Source: Ricinus communis (lineage: Eukaryota > Streptophyta > Magnoliopsida > Malpighiales > Euphorbiaceae). Taken from it: a DNA stretch of 64,000 bases. The position numbers and the translations under genes were made by a program. Within the stretch, counting starts at the first letter, position 1. Each line of letters begins with the position of its first letter. The stretch spans positions 29,392,802-29,456,801 of the forward strand of contig NC_063258.1 in NCBI RefSeq assembly GCF_019578655.1, read 5' to 3'. The notes beneath the pieces were generated by a model. The model was not told the origin of the DNA. It made no database searches and saw only the letters and a program-made list of their open reading frames with translations. Below, in pieces: positions 1-12,250 of the stretch.

Positions 1-1904
1 ACTAACAGCTGCAGATGTCATCAGAAAAAAAAATGGCGCAACTCAGTCATTAAGTCAATTTCTGTAGGATGAGGAAATTCTGCAGAAATTATAATCATCT
101 CTGTAGGCGATAAAGAACAACCACAGAACAGGTGGAAAATTTTTGTACAAGATCTTAAAATTAAGTTCTTTACAGGCAATGAAGGCTCAAGTATGGTGGT
201 CGTGTGCAATTTGAACCCGTCAATGAAACCAAGGCCACAACATTTTACAGCTATGATATCAGATCATTAAAGAACAGTATAGGGATTTAAAAAAGTTTCA
301 GCACCAACCACCCATACAAGATTAAATATAAGCTCAATCCTGCTACCAAGATGGACCATCGGATGCATGCAGGAAAATTGAATGCAACATGTGAAGATTT
401 AATGGTAGTATCAACATGGTAGGTCCAGCAATTGTAACTATACGTGACTAAAATTAGCAATTGACTTTATGAAACTCCTCATCAAGATGAGCATAAATTG
501 CAAACACATCATTTTCTAACTCCCACTGTACTTGTTTCAGACCCTATTACCAAACTTGGTATAAGAGTCCAAATATCATAATATCATCAAGTTTACAGGC
601 AATTGAAAACCAACAAAATAGTGTACCATACACTTACCAAATGTTGCACTTCGAAAAGTGGTCCAACCATCAATGAAATTCCGGTTACCAGAAATTACAG
701 TGACGCCCATGCCGTCACCAATCATCATTAGATTCCATTTTTTCTTCTTGATCTCCACATACTCATTATAAAAACCCTTCTTAATATATATGATATAGCG
801 ACGGAAACTATAATCAGGTGCTGCTGATACTGCATCCATTATCTTAGTGAAATTCCCAGTCCCATCTGCTGCTACTATAGCATCAGGTGTCACCCCTTTT
901 ATCACTAACAATTTACGATCTTCATGCTTAACCCACAAAGGGAAATCATCATTCTTGCCACTTTTGCTATAATAATCGGGTTTTGCGTCCACCTTACTTA
1001 GAAGTTCTTGGATTAATGAAGTGATCTGGTTAAGACCACCGCCGACTAATGCCTTGAGAATGCCACTGGTTCCTTCAAATCCATCAATGCATGTTCCTTG
1101 ATTAACAAATGCAGCACTTAACCATGTTCTTAAATCAGAACTTAGATCACCGGTGCTGTTATGTTTACCTACAAGATTAAATGAAAAGAAGTTTCTATAA
1201 TCAGTAATCTATCTGGGTAATTAAAAAGATATATCATACATCTGATATGAAATTAGATAAAAGCTGCACTAGTAAGTTGATGCCGAGCATTGATTAGGCC
1301 AAGAATCTTTGATCTATCCAACACATGACATGTGCAAAACCAAACTAAAGCTGAGGCCCCTGTATTTAATATGAGCAGAGTACAGATTAAGCAAAGGAAC
1401 TTTAAGAAACATGCATTAACTTTAAAGTACACTGACTCAAACCGACCCATCATCTCAAACCTCGAATAAAATTGCAAGCACCATCGTTATCTAGCTTACA
1501 ATCATAAAATAGACTAGAAGAAGAAGAAAAAGAAGGGAAAGTTAGTTGTTTGGTTTACCCTTAGGATTCTGAGAAGCAGACATGGACCAGCTTAATTCAT
1601 CAGCAGAGAAATCCAGCAAGTCAAGACAGTCAGATATAGCATTAGATAAACGAAAATCACCAAAGAAGTTACCAAAATTCGAGATGGTAGAAGTGACATC
1701 TCTAATGATGCCAAGAGTAGCTTCCAAAGAGCCAACAAATGCAGAAATCGGCACCTTTAAGCATTCATTTTGGATATAGTCAGCAGTAGATGAGCCAGAA
1801 GAACATGAGCTAGAAATAGAAAGAAAGATTGTAAACAAAAACAGGAATCTTGACATTAGTACTGTAGTAGGGAATGCAATGGAATGTAATGAAAATGAGG
1901 GCAA
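1..1904 (-). CDS. PME44-like: Pectin methylesterase with PMEI pro-domain, PME44-like (3' end beyond left edge)
   Basis: The enzyme de-esterifies homogalacturonan in the wall after secretion. Exons by eye: 1904-1559, 1168-638, and the first 8 bases of exon 3 at 8-1. The phase closes as ..ATF|AVS.., the usual PME junction. Exon 1 gives a hydrophobic signal peptide (around residues 17-35; Met17 is an alternative start) followed by a PMEI domain. Exon 2 carries the rest of PMEI, a DRKLL processing-type motif, then the start of the PME domain (VAADGTGNFTKI). The motif usually written GxYxE reads GFYNEY here. The catalytic Asp and Arg motifs lie in exon 3, outside the window. The sequence differs clearly from the two pectinesterases downstream and resembles Arabidopsis PME44 as I remember it. 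The family assignment is firm; the orthology is inferred. Confidence 0.88.
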
Positions 1905-4900
1905 CAGGGGCTGTAATGAAGGAGGAGGGGTTGCATGGAGTATTTAAGGCGAAAAAAAGAAAAGGCAGATGTTAGATGGGCAGGTAGAGTGTATTTAAGA
2001 AAGAAATAAATGGTTATTACATGGGTCAATGATCATCGTGTTAACTTGGGTTTTTGAATTTTTGAAGATAGAAGAGAAGTCTCCTTCTAATTTATGTGTC
2101 GGCGGACATACACCGTTGTTTTAGTGAGACACTATGGGGCATGGCATCTTGGTCTTTGTTGTGTGCAGCTCGATGGCCCATTGCTTTTACTTCTATCTCC
2201 AAGGATCAATAGCCTATTTAGTTTTCAATCTAATGCCACTCAATAAAAAAGTGATCAACTTTCATCACTCATTCTATGAAAAGAAATTAATACTGGAGAC
2301 ATTCTAGTGGTATATAATATTTTTTATTTATTTAATACAATTAAATGATTATAATGTTATGGATTACATTAGAGAGCTTGACATCTTTTACAAGTTAATC
2401 ATATCTCTAACATAAATAGAAGTGCTTTTAAAATGAAATTGATTTTTAACTATTAAATGAACGATTTGTATACATTCAGATTTTATAATTATTATTCATT
2501 CAATAGTTAATGTTTTATAATTTCTTTTTTTAAGGTGAAAGAGGAAAATCATTCAATGTGGGACTGGGGGGAAGTGTTACTTTTAGCGTAATGGGTTTGG
2601 TTTTGGCAGTCAGGGAAGTTCATTTGAAATGATGTGAAAATGTAAAACAAGAGGAACACATGCATAGCCATAGCCATGTCTCACTTTTTTATCTTCTAGA
2701 TTTCCGCACATGATACAACAACATCACTGCTGCACGCATTGCACTGCCATGATGATTGAGCAGATGTGATCGCAGTACTTTTTTTTAATATCTGATTTAA
2801 TAACCATTTTCAATTGTTTAGGCGAATTTGAACTCCATCACCAGTTTAGATAGTTTTGTATTTACTGATAGCCAGTACTGTATTTTTTTATTTTTATTTT
2901 ATTATATATATTTATACATTAAATAAATTTATTGAATGGTTATTCATTTTATTATCACATAAACGAGTTCTTAGCTAATAAGATATTCGTTATTTACCAA
3001 ATTTGAATATTTTTTATTAAATAATCTATTGCTATTTTTATGAATCATAAGTAATAATAACGGTAGAGATTAAGGATTAAAATTTGCACTCAATTTAATA
3101 TTTTTATTCAGTCTATTAATGATGTGTATGCTCTATGTAAAATAAATAGTATATTGAAAATGAATATTAGAATTTAAAATTCATCAAATTTAAGTACAAA
3201 ATTGTATAAATTTAGAGGTGATTTCAATACTGATTGAGCTACTCCTGATTAATAAAATTATTTTTATTTTAATTATAAAATTAAAAAGAGAGAAAATATT
3301 TTAAAAAATTATTACTTTATTAATGTCCTATTTATTTTGCTTTAAAGAGAAGGCGAAAAGTATGAATATAAAGTATTAAATTTGAAAATGCAATTAACCA
3401 CCTGCCGCGTTAACTTCTGTAATCACTTTATAATTGATAGTAAAAGAATGGAAAACGAATTAATAAAAAATGTATCTTTTGTTTTTAAGAGTGGAAGAGA
3501 TAACAATTAATGGAGCAATTGCACATTTCTTTAAAGTAATTTTGCTTTAAAGAGAAGGCGAAAACGCGTTGCGGGATGGGGTCCTTTCCTTTTCCTCTCT
3601 GCATTTCTCCCTTTCTTCTTTCTTGCCAATTTAAACAAAGAAGAGAGAATTTGTTTATGAACTATGTATACATTAAATAAATTTGCATCTATAAATATTA
3701 CTTTCTTTTTTTATTTATATTTTAACTTTATTTAATATATGCATTTTCCTGGACTTTGTGGATATATATTTGGTTCTGAGACCGCATCATTATTAATGCT
3801 TGTTTGTGCTTAGCGTCTTCCATAAACTCACCATCCTTTGACTATAAATAATACTTTCATTTTCCAACTTTAGTTCCTTTTCTTTTTCTTATCTGCAAAA
3901 AGCTTCCTATTCTGATGCCACTCTATACTTTTTCATGTATTTATTTTTATTGGCATGTTATTTAATTATTAATAAGATAGAAGGAATTAAGGCTCTCTCG
4001 TGGTGGGACAGTTTTGGCAACTAACTTTATTGCTCCTGTCTTCTAATTTGGTTTGTATGAAATCTTTGCTTTCTCTTTACTGCGATTTGTCAAAAGAGTT
4101 GTTGTTTGCAGATTGGATCATCTTTTATTTTTTGATTTTTATATATGAAGATCTCTCACCCTTTTGCATGAAACTCAAAAACCAGCAAAAATTTAAAAAC
4201 CCATGTTAGGGTTTTTGCCATAAAATTCTCAAAGTCCAATATGCTTGATGATAGCCACAAGCAATTAATGAACACACATGAAAACCAATTATTTTGTGGG
4301 TGATAGTCAACTTCAATTGATTGGAACATCTTAGCTTACTCATCCATACAATTTAAGCCGAGAAGAGATGTCTTGTTTTCAATGTTTTATAACTCGGATC
4401 CACTTTTGATTTAGTGGGTTAATCAATGAAGCATTTAAAATGTAGAAAAAAAAAAATTTGAAATACCTCTTTTTTTGTCTTTTTTATTGTGTTAAAAATA
4501 TTAAAATTAATTTTTATTTTTTTTAAATTTGCATTTTCGATTGATTTTAAAATTTTTTCGAATAAAATAATAAGATTATAAGAAAAAATAATTTAAAAAT
4601 AATTAAAAGATAACTATATTATAAATTTCAAAAAGAAAAGGTTAGAAAGCTAGTATTTTTTAAGTGTTATTTTTTTATTGGTTTTAGTATATTTATTACA
4701 GTTTCATAAAACAAAAAGAAAATTTATATTTTTAATAAATTTATAGTGTTAAAATACTAAAATTAAATTATAGTCTAAATTGTCTTAGCAAAATAATTAA
4801 AATAACTATACCATAAATTTGAAGAGAAAATAAAAAAAAAAAATTGAAAAATATATTTATACAGTAAATATTTTTTGAAAGCTTCTTAAAATATATGCTC

Positions 4901-5545
4901 TTTCTTGTCGAGTACCACCCAAAACTAATAGGCAAGAAGGGTGGACTGGGCAGTTTCCTGCATCGCATGGATTTGGGTTTAGGTTGTACAATTCATGGGC
5001 CTAAATTTCAATTGTATATTTAAATACCTTTTTATGCTTTTATTTTCAATTTATAGGACCATCAAAATTGTAAAAATATTATACGATTATAAAAAGAAAA
5101 TAGAATTTGTGATAATTTCTGAATTTCGAGCGTATTTTTAAATTTATTTAATTATTTCAATTTTTTTAAAATAAAAAATTATTAATTAATAATTTTGCTA
5201 TAATATGAGCTCTTTGAGGGAATATAAATATTATTAATTAAATTATGTTAGTAATGGCAAGTATAAGAATATTAATCATAATTAGTTTCATTAGACATTG
5301 AAATTATTTTGTGCACATTGAGTTTTGACGAAATTAATAATTAAAAATATAAAAAAACTGAAAGAAATTCTAATGCAATTAAAAAACAAATAAAAATCCT
5401 CAGCATTGTTGTAGTAGGCTTAACCTCTGGGGGAGTAAATAATAATTAACTTTTTTCCTTTTAGTCCGTTCTGCACAAGAACTCATCTTCAAGCTCAGCA
5501 GTCCCTACTCCTCAAACTAAACTAAACTGTAAACTGTACTGTGAT
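1905..5545. other. Intergenic, AT-rich, no gene seen
   Basis: This 3.6-kb spacer lies upstream of the PME44-like gene. It is strongly AT-rich with only short chance reading frames. It contains a 25-bp direct repeat (3335-3359 and 3540-3564). It also contains two diverged copies of an AT-rich block (about 4485-4640 and 4745-4835), both running from a GTGTTAAAA-like start to an ATAAATTT end. These may be remnants of a small non-coding element. I recognise no coding region or RNA gene. Confidence 0.5.
3335..3564. repeat. 25-bp direct repeat pair, 205 bp apart
   Basis: The string starting TTTTGCTTTAAAGAGAAGG occurs at 3335-3359 and again at 3540-3564 without mismatch. The intervening 180 bp is ordinary AT-rich sequence with no terminal inverted repeats that I can see. 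It is too long for a typical target-site duplication, so a local duplication is more likely. Confidence 0.6.
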
Positions 5546-5881
5546 ATGCAGCAGTTGATAATAATAGAGGCCGTTGCTCCGGGGGGGCATTGTCTGCTCT
5601 ATCCATGTAGGCCTTTCTATGGCCTCACAAGTCCAGCAGCAGTCCTTGAGGGGTTGGCTCTATCAGGGAAAGGTTTTCAGAGAATCGTCAGCAGAAGTGA
5701 CTCCTTCAGCTCTCCAAGGAAAAAACAGCACAAAGTAATCTGCCAGGATGCCCATAATTTAGTCTCATCTCTTGCGTCCTCTTCCTCTTTTACTGCAAAT
5801 GCAAATACAGGTGGTGATTATGTGGGTACACAGTACACTAGTTGCCAACAGAGCCCACTCCTTGTCATAAGTCATTATTGA
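5546..5881 (+). CDS. Hypothetical 111-residue open reading frame, unrecognised
   Basis: A single open frame of 111 codons with less AT-rich composition than its surroundings. The product starts MQQLIIIEAVAPGG, has a basic middle (SSPRKKQHK) and a Ser/Ala-rich stretch, and matches no family I know. There is no convincing promoter or splice structure. A TATA-like tract (about 5918-5930) lies downstream, so it could instead be leader or promoter-proximal sequence for the LKR gene that begins 0.8 kb further on. It may be a chance frame. Confidence 0.2.
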   Translation: MQQLIIIEAVAPGGHCLLYPCRPFYGLTSPAAVLEGLALSGKGFQRIVSRSDSFSSPRKKQHKVICQDAHNLVSSLASSSSFTANANTGGDYVGTQYTSCQQSPLLVISHY

Positions 5882-6687
5882 TGACTGGGCTTTGTTGTCC
5901 GGGCCAGTTGGTTTTTCTATCTATATAAGAAAAAACAAACTATTTCAATCACACGTTTCCTTTTTCGTTAATTGGCACGTCCATTCTTTCACGAAAACCA
6001 GATGCAGAGTTAAGAGTACTGGTGGTTAGAAATATAAAACTACTTTTAGTACAAATAAAGCCGGTTTGTAGTCGTGCATTCGGGTGTGCATATATTCAAA
6101 AAGATGTGAAGCATTCTTGAGCTCTTATTTAACAACTTACTCTTTTAAGTAGAATGATTCTTTGACATTTTACATAAGGGTGCTCGTGGTTTGATTTACT
6201 AAACTTCTATTCTTTTAACCATAATTCCAATTAATAGAAATTTTGTTTAGTTTAATTAATGAAAAACTAATTGGTTAACTGTTTATTTTCAATCAATTAA
6301 AAATAATATAAAAATCAAAAGATTAAATTAATCGATTTTAACCGTCCACGGCCTAAAAATGCAAAAAATACATAATCTATGGACCTGTAATTCTTAAGAG
6401 TAAATTAACGTGTTATTGGATTTATTACTTATAATTAAATTTACTGTGATGGGACTGTAAATAAATAGAGTCTGTAATTTTCCTGCAACTTGCATTGATT
6501 GGAAATGATAACCTAGTGCAATACAAGAAAAGCTGACAAAAAATAATAGTGCCTGCCTGCCTAAGTGCTAAAAAATAAAAATGATCCTGTACTTTAGTTA
6601 TACTTTTCTGCTATTTCTATATATGCATCAGCAATTGCCACTTGAGTTTAATAGCAGCCGCAAAATTATTCATATAGAAAAAACAAT
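5882..6687. other. Upstream region of the LKR-only gene
   Basis: About 800 bp with no coding signal. It includes a TATA-like CTATCTATATAAG near 5918 and AT-rich sequence with GGTTAACTG/AATTAATCG-type motifs (around 6240-6350) that also appear in the large intron of pectinesterase B, suggesting a shared dispersed element. I see no clear extended similarity to the upstream region of the full LKR/SDH gene, so this copy may use different control sequences. Confidence 0.4.
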
Positions 6688-9600
6688 ATGCTTGGGAATG
6701 GGGTAGTGGGAATTCTAGCAGAGTCTTCAAACAAGTGGGAAAGGAGGGCACCTCTAACCCCAACTAATTGTGCTACACTTCTTCTTCATGGTAGAAACAA
6801 AGCTGGAGTATCTCGCATTATAGTTCAGCCATCACCAAAGCGCATATATCATGATGCACTCTACCAACAAGCTGGCTGTGAAATATCAGATGACTTATCA
6901 GAATGTGGCCTTATATTGGGCATCAAAAAACCAAAGGTGTTTGTCCAATTAAGCTTCTATTTTCTTTGTTAATTATGCTCAAGCTGGACGTAAACTTCTA
7001 ACCAAATTCTTGGAGGCCACTCTTTTATTCTATTCTATGCTTCATTTCAACATTTCGATAGTGATATATTTGATGGATTTTGTTTCTTGTAGCTGGAAAT
7101 GATTTTGCCTGATAGAGCTTATGCCTTCTTCTCACATACCCATAAAGCTCAGCAAGAAAACATGCTCTTGTTAGATGAGGTAGTATATATAACTAACAAA
7201 CTGACTCTTGATGAGAATTAAATTTCTGTGTATCCGTTGCTTAACAGCTCTTAATGTGTGGTTTGCAGATCCTAGCTAAAAGGGTGTCTCTGTTTGATTA
7301 TGAGCTTGTTGATGGAGAGCAGAGGAAACGATTGATTGCTTTTGGAAAATTTGCAGGTGAAGCTGCAATGGTTGACTTGATGAGTGGGTTAGGGAAAAGT
7401 ATGATCTATCACCTAAACCTTCTTTTTTTCTTTTGCTTACAACATTTGCTTCAGTACTACTAGATGAACATATTCAGATGTTTTTTATTCTTTACCTTCT
7501 TAATTTGTTGTAATTTTTTCAGGGTACTTAAATCTTGGATATTCGACACCTTTCCTCTCGCTCGGTGCAGCTTACATGTATACTAGTGTGGCAGCTGCTA
7601 AGGCTGCTGTCATTTCTGTGGGCGAAGAAATAGCAGCAAATGGACTGCCACCTGGAATCTGTCCTCTTGTCTTTGTATTTACTGGCTCTGGAAATGGTAC
7701 TGCGTATAAATCTTTGACAGTTGAAATTGGGAAGAAGAAGAGAAGAACATGAAACATAAAAGTTTATAATACAGAAAATAAATACAAAAGCACATAAGTT
7801 TTCCCTTCTCTTTTCTTCTTCTTAATTTTTTTTCCTTACACATTCTTTTACATCTCCTTTTCCCTTACTCATACTACATCTAACATAATGTCTATCTGTT
7901 TTCCCTTAAAATAAGGAGTTCCAATCCTGTTTAACTAAAACAATTTAAAAAGCCGAAATATCTCTTACAAAAATCTCATATCTCTGCCAAAAACTATGCA
8001 GCTTACGCCTTTTGTTGGCTATCCATAATGCTTTCTGTCTATTTGACAAAGACCATTTCATCCTTTGGAAGGAAATTGCAGAAAGTAGTTCTGAAAACTT
8101 TTTTTTTTGTCAGTCTTGTGCGACCATTGACATAAATTTGAATAGCACTGGAAATTCCATTGCATATACAAATTAATTGCGCAGGGTTTGTTTAACCAAT
8201 TTTATATCAATTTTCTTCTTCAGCTTCTGTTGCTGCACAGGAAATATTTAAGCTACTTCCTCATGCCTTCGTTGATCCAAGCAGGTGTCCAGAACTGCTT
8301 GCTGGGAAGGATATGGTATAGTTATGCAATAATTCACTGATTGTTTCTCTGTGTCAATGTCTTGCTGAAAACCATATAAAATCACAGCTTAGACATTCTT
8401 GCATATTACATCATGGTTATTGGTATCAGGAGAATATGAACTGCATCTTTGATGCAATTTATCTTTCAATTTCGTTGTCATAAAATGGTATGGTAATGAT
8501 TGGAGTTCTGTTCGCCTATAGCCGGCAGCTTCATCAGGGAGAGTCTTCCAAGTATACGGTTGTGTTGTCACCTGTAAAGACATGGTCGAACACAAAGATA
8601 CTACCAAAGAATTTGATAAGGTATAGGTTTCAGTTACATGATTAATATATCTGCAAGGATCTTTTTCTTTTCCTCTTTGAGAAAGTAATACTTCCTGCTC
8701 ATGGAGAATCTATTAATCGATCCAAACCACTTCTGAAAGACCTTTTAGATTTATTGTGTTCTTTAATCGTTCAAGTTCATGCATTATCTACACTTTTGCC
8801 TAACCTTCCTACATCTGAAAGGTTTGAAGTGATTTGATTTGTCAAACTTTCCTCTGTTTTCCCAATTTCAGGCTGATTATTATGCAAACCCGGAGCACTA
8901 CAAACCTATTTTCCATGAGAAAATAGCTCCTTATGCATCTGTGATTAGTAAGTTAGATATATCGCTCTTGATGCATTTTTTTTTCCTTCAAACTTTCTTC
9001 CAATGGAAAGTCATAATATATCTTCAACTTTCTCATAGTCAATTGCATTTATTGGGAGAAAAGATTTCCCCGTTTATTAAGCACTCGCCAACTTCGCGAT
9101 CTCGCAAGTAAAGGATGCCCACTTACTGCAATTACTGATTTAACTTGTGACATGGAAGGCTCAATAGAGATTCTCAACCAGACCACCACAATCGACACAC
9201 CTTTTTTCAGGTATTTCTAGTGGTAGATTCAAGTTAAATTTTCAAATGCGTCATATGCAGCTGTCTAGCTTGTTGTTCTTTATATCTCTAAAAAATGCTT
9301 CTCAATTTTTTTTAAACAAGCACAATATCTCTCAAAGATACTTATCTGTATTTGGTCGTTCGGGCAAGCATCGTTTCAGGTATGATCCCCTAAATGATTC
9401 ATACCATCATGACATAGAGGGCAGTGGATTGATATGTTCAGTTGTTGACAATCTTCCAACAGAGTTTCCAAAAGAGGTGAATAGCTTCTTTCTACCAGTT
9501 TCTGTATAACATACCCACAAATATTAATTTAAATGTTAATTCTGACATTTGATATGCTATTCAATTGTAAGGCTTGCCAACATTTTGGAGCCTTACTATC

Positions 9601-9742
9601 CCAATTCATTGGCACTTTGGCCTCTACAGCAGACATTGCCAAATTACCTGCACACCTGAGGAGAGCTTGCATAGCACATGAAGGAGCGCTTACTCCCTTG
9701 TTTGAATATATCAAACAAATGCGAAATACTGACTCAGTGTAG
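6688..9742 (+). CDS. LKR: Monofunctional lysine-ketoglutarate reductase (LKR-only paralogue)
   Basis: LKR condenses lysine and 2-oxoglutarate to saccharopine with NADPH, the first step of plant lysine breakdown, in the cytosol. Ten exons by eye: 6688-6936, 7093-7179, 7269-7398, 7523-7696, 8224-8315, 8522-8620, 8872-8947, 9039-9210, 9380-9476, 9572-9742. They total 1347 bp and 448 residues with no internal stop. Exons match exons 1-10 of the LKR/SDH gene at 21727, with the same intron positions and phases except at one point: exons 5 and 6 differ slightly in length and the junction falls a few codons along. The product starts [13 protein letters not shown], carries the AlaDh/PNT-like N- and C-domains, and ends ..QMRNTDSV-stop at the point where the full gene enters intron 10. 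No SDH domain follows; a pectinesterase converges from the other side. The intact frame argues against a simple pseudogene, but expression is unproven. Confidence 0.85.
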
Positions 9743-10117
9743 TTTTCTGATTCCTACTTGGACAGAGTCGCATATTGATATAAATCCGTTAATCATTGTT
9801 ATGTGTCGCTTCTGTAATAATAATAATTAATCATGGCTTGGAACATCTTTTGCCATTTTTGGTACTTCAGATATCCAATTTCATCAAATTTCAAGAAAAT
9901 CAAGAAATAATTAGACACTATATTTCCACTTAGTTAACACTTATTCATTACACGTAAATTCACAAGATAAAGAGTAGACTACAATGCTAAGATACAAGTG
10001 CCTTGCAGGAAAAAAAATTATGATTATAAGCGTCAGACAATAATTCTGGGAGAATGAGCATAACATATGCACGTTTCCAAAGCATCAGTTCCCGTAAGCA
10101 TATTCAGCTATATGAGA
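9743..10117. other. Convergent spacer between LKR and pectinesterase A
   Basis: This spacer holds the 3' ends of both genes. For about 25 bp beyond the LKR stop it still resembles intron 10 of the full LKR/SDH gene (a CTGATTC-TA-TTG core is shared), then similarity is lost. From about 9780 it resembles 14576-14840, the spacer between the LKR exon-10 remnant and pectinesterase B. AATAATAATAATTA near 9817 is a possible LKR polyadenylation signal. Confidence 0.55.
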
Positions 10118-12250
10118 TTAGAGGCCCAGAGAGTAAGGAAAACCTGTAGCAGGTAACCAATTCGCACCTGAAATGAAATTTTCAGCAGTATATGGGAGTG
10201 CCTCAGATGCACTAGTCATCACCTTGTATCCCTTCCAAGTCACCCTATTTGCAGTGTTAGCTCCTGGTCCTGTATTCTGGTATTCCCTATAGGTCAACGT
10301 ATCCAGTGCAAAATTTCCATCCCACTCGAACCACCCAGCTGGATTAATAATATCACTTATCTGAGTCTGCATTACGACAGTCCTCGAGTACAACTTCCAT
10401 GGTCTGCCTAAATAACTTTGGAAACTGTCTTTCACAGCTTCCAAATCCTGAGTTGCTCCTATCCTGCATTTTTGGATAACTATGCCTGTGTTCTGATTAG
10501 GATCGTCACGGCCTTGGGCGGTGACCATATTTTTTTGGCTTGGATTGGGGCGGCGGGCATGTAAGTCGCAGTTTTGGAGCACTACTGCTGCATTTCCGAA
10601 TATGAAATCTACAGTCCCAATAACAACACAGCTAACATAGAATTGGCGAAGTGTATGTACATAAAGGGTATCCTGGAATGCTATCATGCTGCATCTATAA
10701 AATGCTGATAGGTCCGCGCTCACGCGCTATGCAACAGCTTGTTCCATTGATGGTCCAGCACTGTTTTGAAAGGTAATGTCTCTTGCCAAGAACCCCTGCC
10801 CATTAACAGCTGCAATGGATACAGACAGTAATATTACACGAACTCACATTTTAATTTTCTTGGCAAGAAAAATAAGAAACATATTATAACCTATCATTAT
10901 ATACTTGAATGCAAAATATTAAAGCAAAGCCCATATACGGTCAAATTAAGCTACTATATTTTGTCCAAATAATGAACTGTCACGAAAGTGGAAGCCTACA
11001 ACACACTTATTTATATCCATATATAAACGGAAACTACTTACCAACGGTGGCAGAATTAAATGTGGTGCTGCCACCAACCACACTTCTACTACCAGTAATG
11101 ATGGTGGTCGTACTCCCATCACCCACAAACATAAGGTTAGTCTTGCTCGACGGGATGTCCACATTCTCTCTATAAACCCCTGCTTTAATCCTTATAACAT
11201 ATCTTGTGCTACTCCTTGACGGCGCAGCTGCAACCGCCTCCGACACAGTCCGGTAGTTACCACTTCCGTCAGCTGCCACAACAACATTAGGAGTCACAGT
11301 TGTAGCTTGCAATAGCCTACGGTCCCCAGCCGACAACCATCCAGGCCATTCTATTCCATTCTCCTCCTTAAGCTTCCTTTCTGCTGCTGACGATGATGTT
11401 AATTCTTGCTCCTTAGCCATATCGGTGTCCGTCATGTTCTTGATCATGGCTAAGGCATTGCTGCACAGACGGTGCCCATGCCTTTCATCACTCAAAAAGA
11501 ATTGACGGACCTAGAAATATAATAAACATCAGAATATATGAGTCAAAAATTGGGAACATAACGTATACCGTTCCTTTTCTTTTTTTCTTTCTTTCTAATA
11601 ATATAAAAGTACTGGAAACAAAAACATAAATGAACCTCTTTATCTGCTTTGGAATGGGAGAAACCGTCAAGGCAACTTTCCAGATTAGTCATTGCAGCAC
11701 TCACCAGTATCTTGAGCTCATCAGCATGTTCTGATATGGCTTTTTTCAACGACGGATATTCTTTGAGTACCTGCACAACATTTCTAATCTCATTTACAGC
11801 TTCAGTTAGCATTTCTAAACAATCTTTGAAGGCAGTATTTTCCCGCTTAGAGTAGCCCCTCCGGCTAAAAGTTAGTGTCTTGATTTTCTGATAAGTTTGC
11901 CCGATTGAAGACTCAGTTACATTCAGTGACAAATGTATAACATCCTTTGTGCTTTTTATCTTGCTTGTAACATCAACTGGCAGAGCTGAGATCTCCGAGA
12001 AGCATAGGTCAGGATACAATGTGGAACTGCAGGAGGATTTGACAACGGCATGAGCTGCTTCATGAACATTGTTGACAGTGTTGGCTGCACTCCTTCTCGA
12101 GGCTAAACCTGCAACAACCCCAACTATGGCTGCGACTAGAAGGACAGATGCAAAAAGACTCAAGAAGAGCCTTCTCTTGATTTTGTTCTTGTTCTTGGTT
12201 GTGGTAATATCATTGCTCGAGTTCGCCATTGGAGGAAAGCTTTCCTTCAT
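10118..12250 (-). pseudogene. Pectinesterase A (PMEI-PME), in-frame TAG in exon 3
   Basis: Three exons by eye: 12250-11636, 11510-11042, 10809-10118, 592 codons if the stop is ignored. The order is: cytosolic N-terminus, signal anchor (RRLFLSLFASVLLVAAIVG), PMEI domain, RRLL processing motif, then the PME domain. Codon 389 (10729-10727) reads TAG where pectinesterase B has TTG (Leu of the QAVALR motif). All other frame and splice positions are intact, and downstream catalytic signatures remain (FQDTLY, TVDFIFG, LGRPWK). A product ending here would keep the PMEI domain but lack the active site. The very clean remainder suggests a recent loss, a segregating null allele or a sequencing error. 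Protein and gene structure are otherwise close to pectinesterase B. Confidence 0.85.
10727..10729 (-). other. Premature TAG codon in pectinesterase A
   Basis: On the minus strand the reading is GTT GCA TAG CGC GTG, against GTT GCA TTG CGC GTA in pectinesterase B. A single T-to-A change accounts for it. It precedes both catalytic aspartates and the substrate-binding arginine. Confidence 0.9.

Noticed and set aside
1582..1779. Plus-strand open frame over the first exon of the PME44-like gene
   Set aside because: Mirror of the coding strand of a conserved exon; no family match of its own.
6688..9742. Reading the first LKR copy as a dead pseudogene fragment
   Set aside because: All ten exons stay in phase with good splice sites and no stop, so it was called a gene; expression remains untested.
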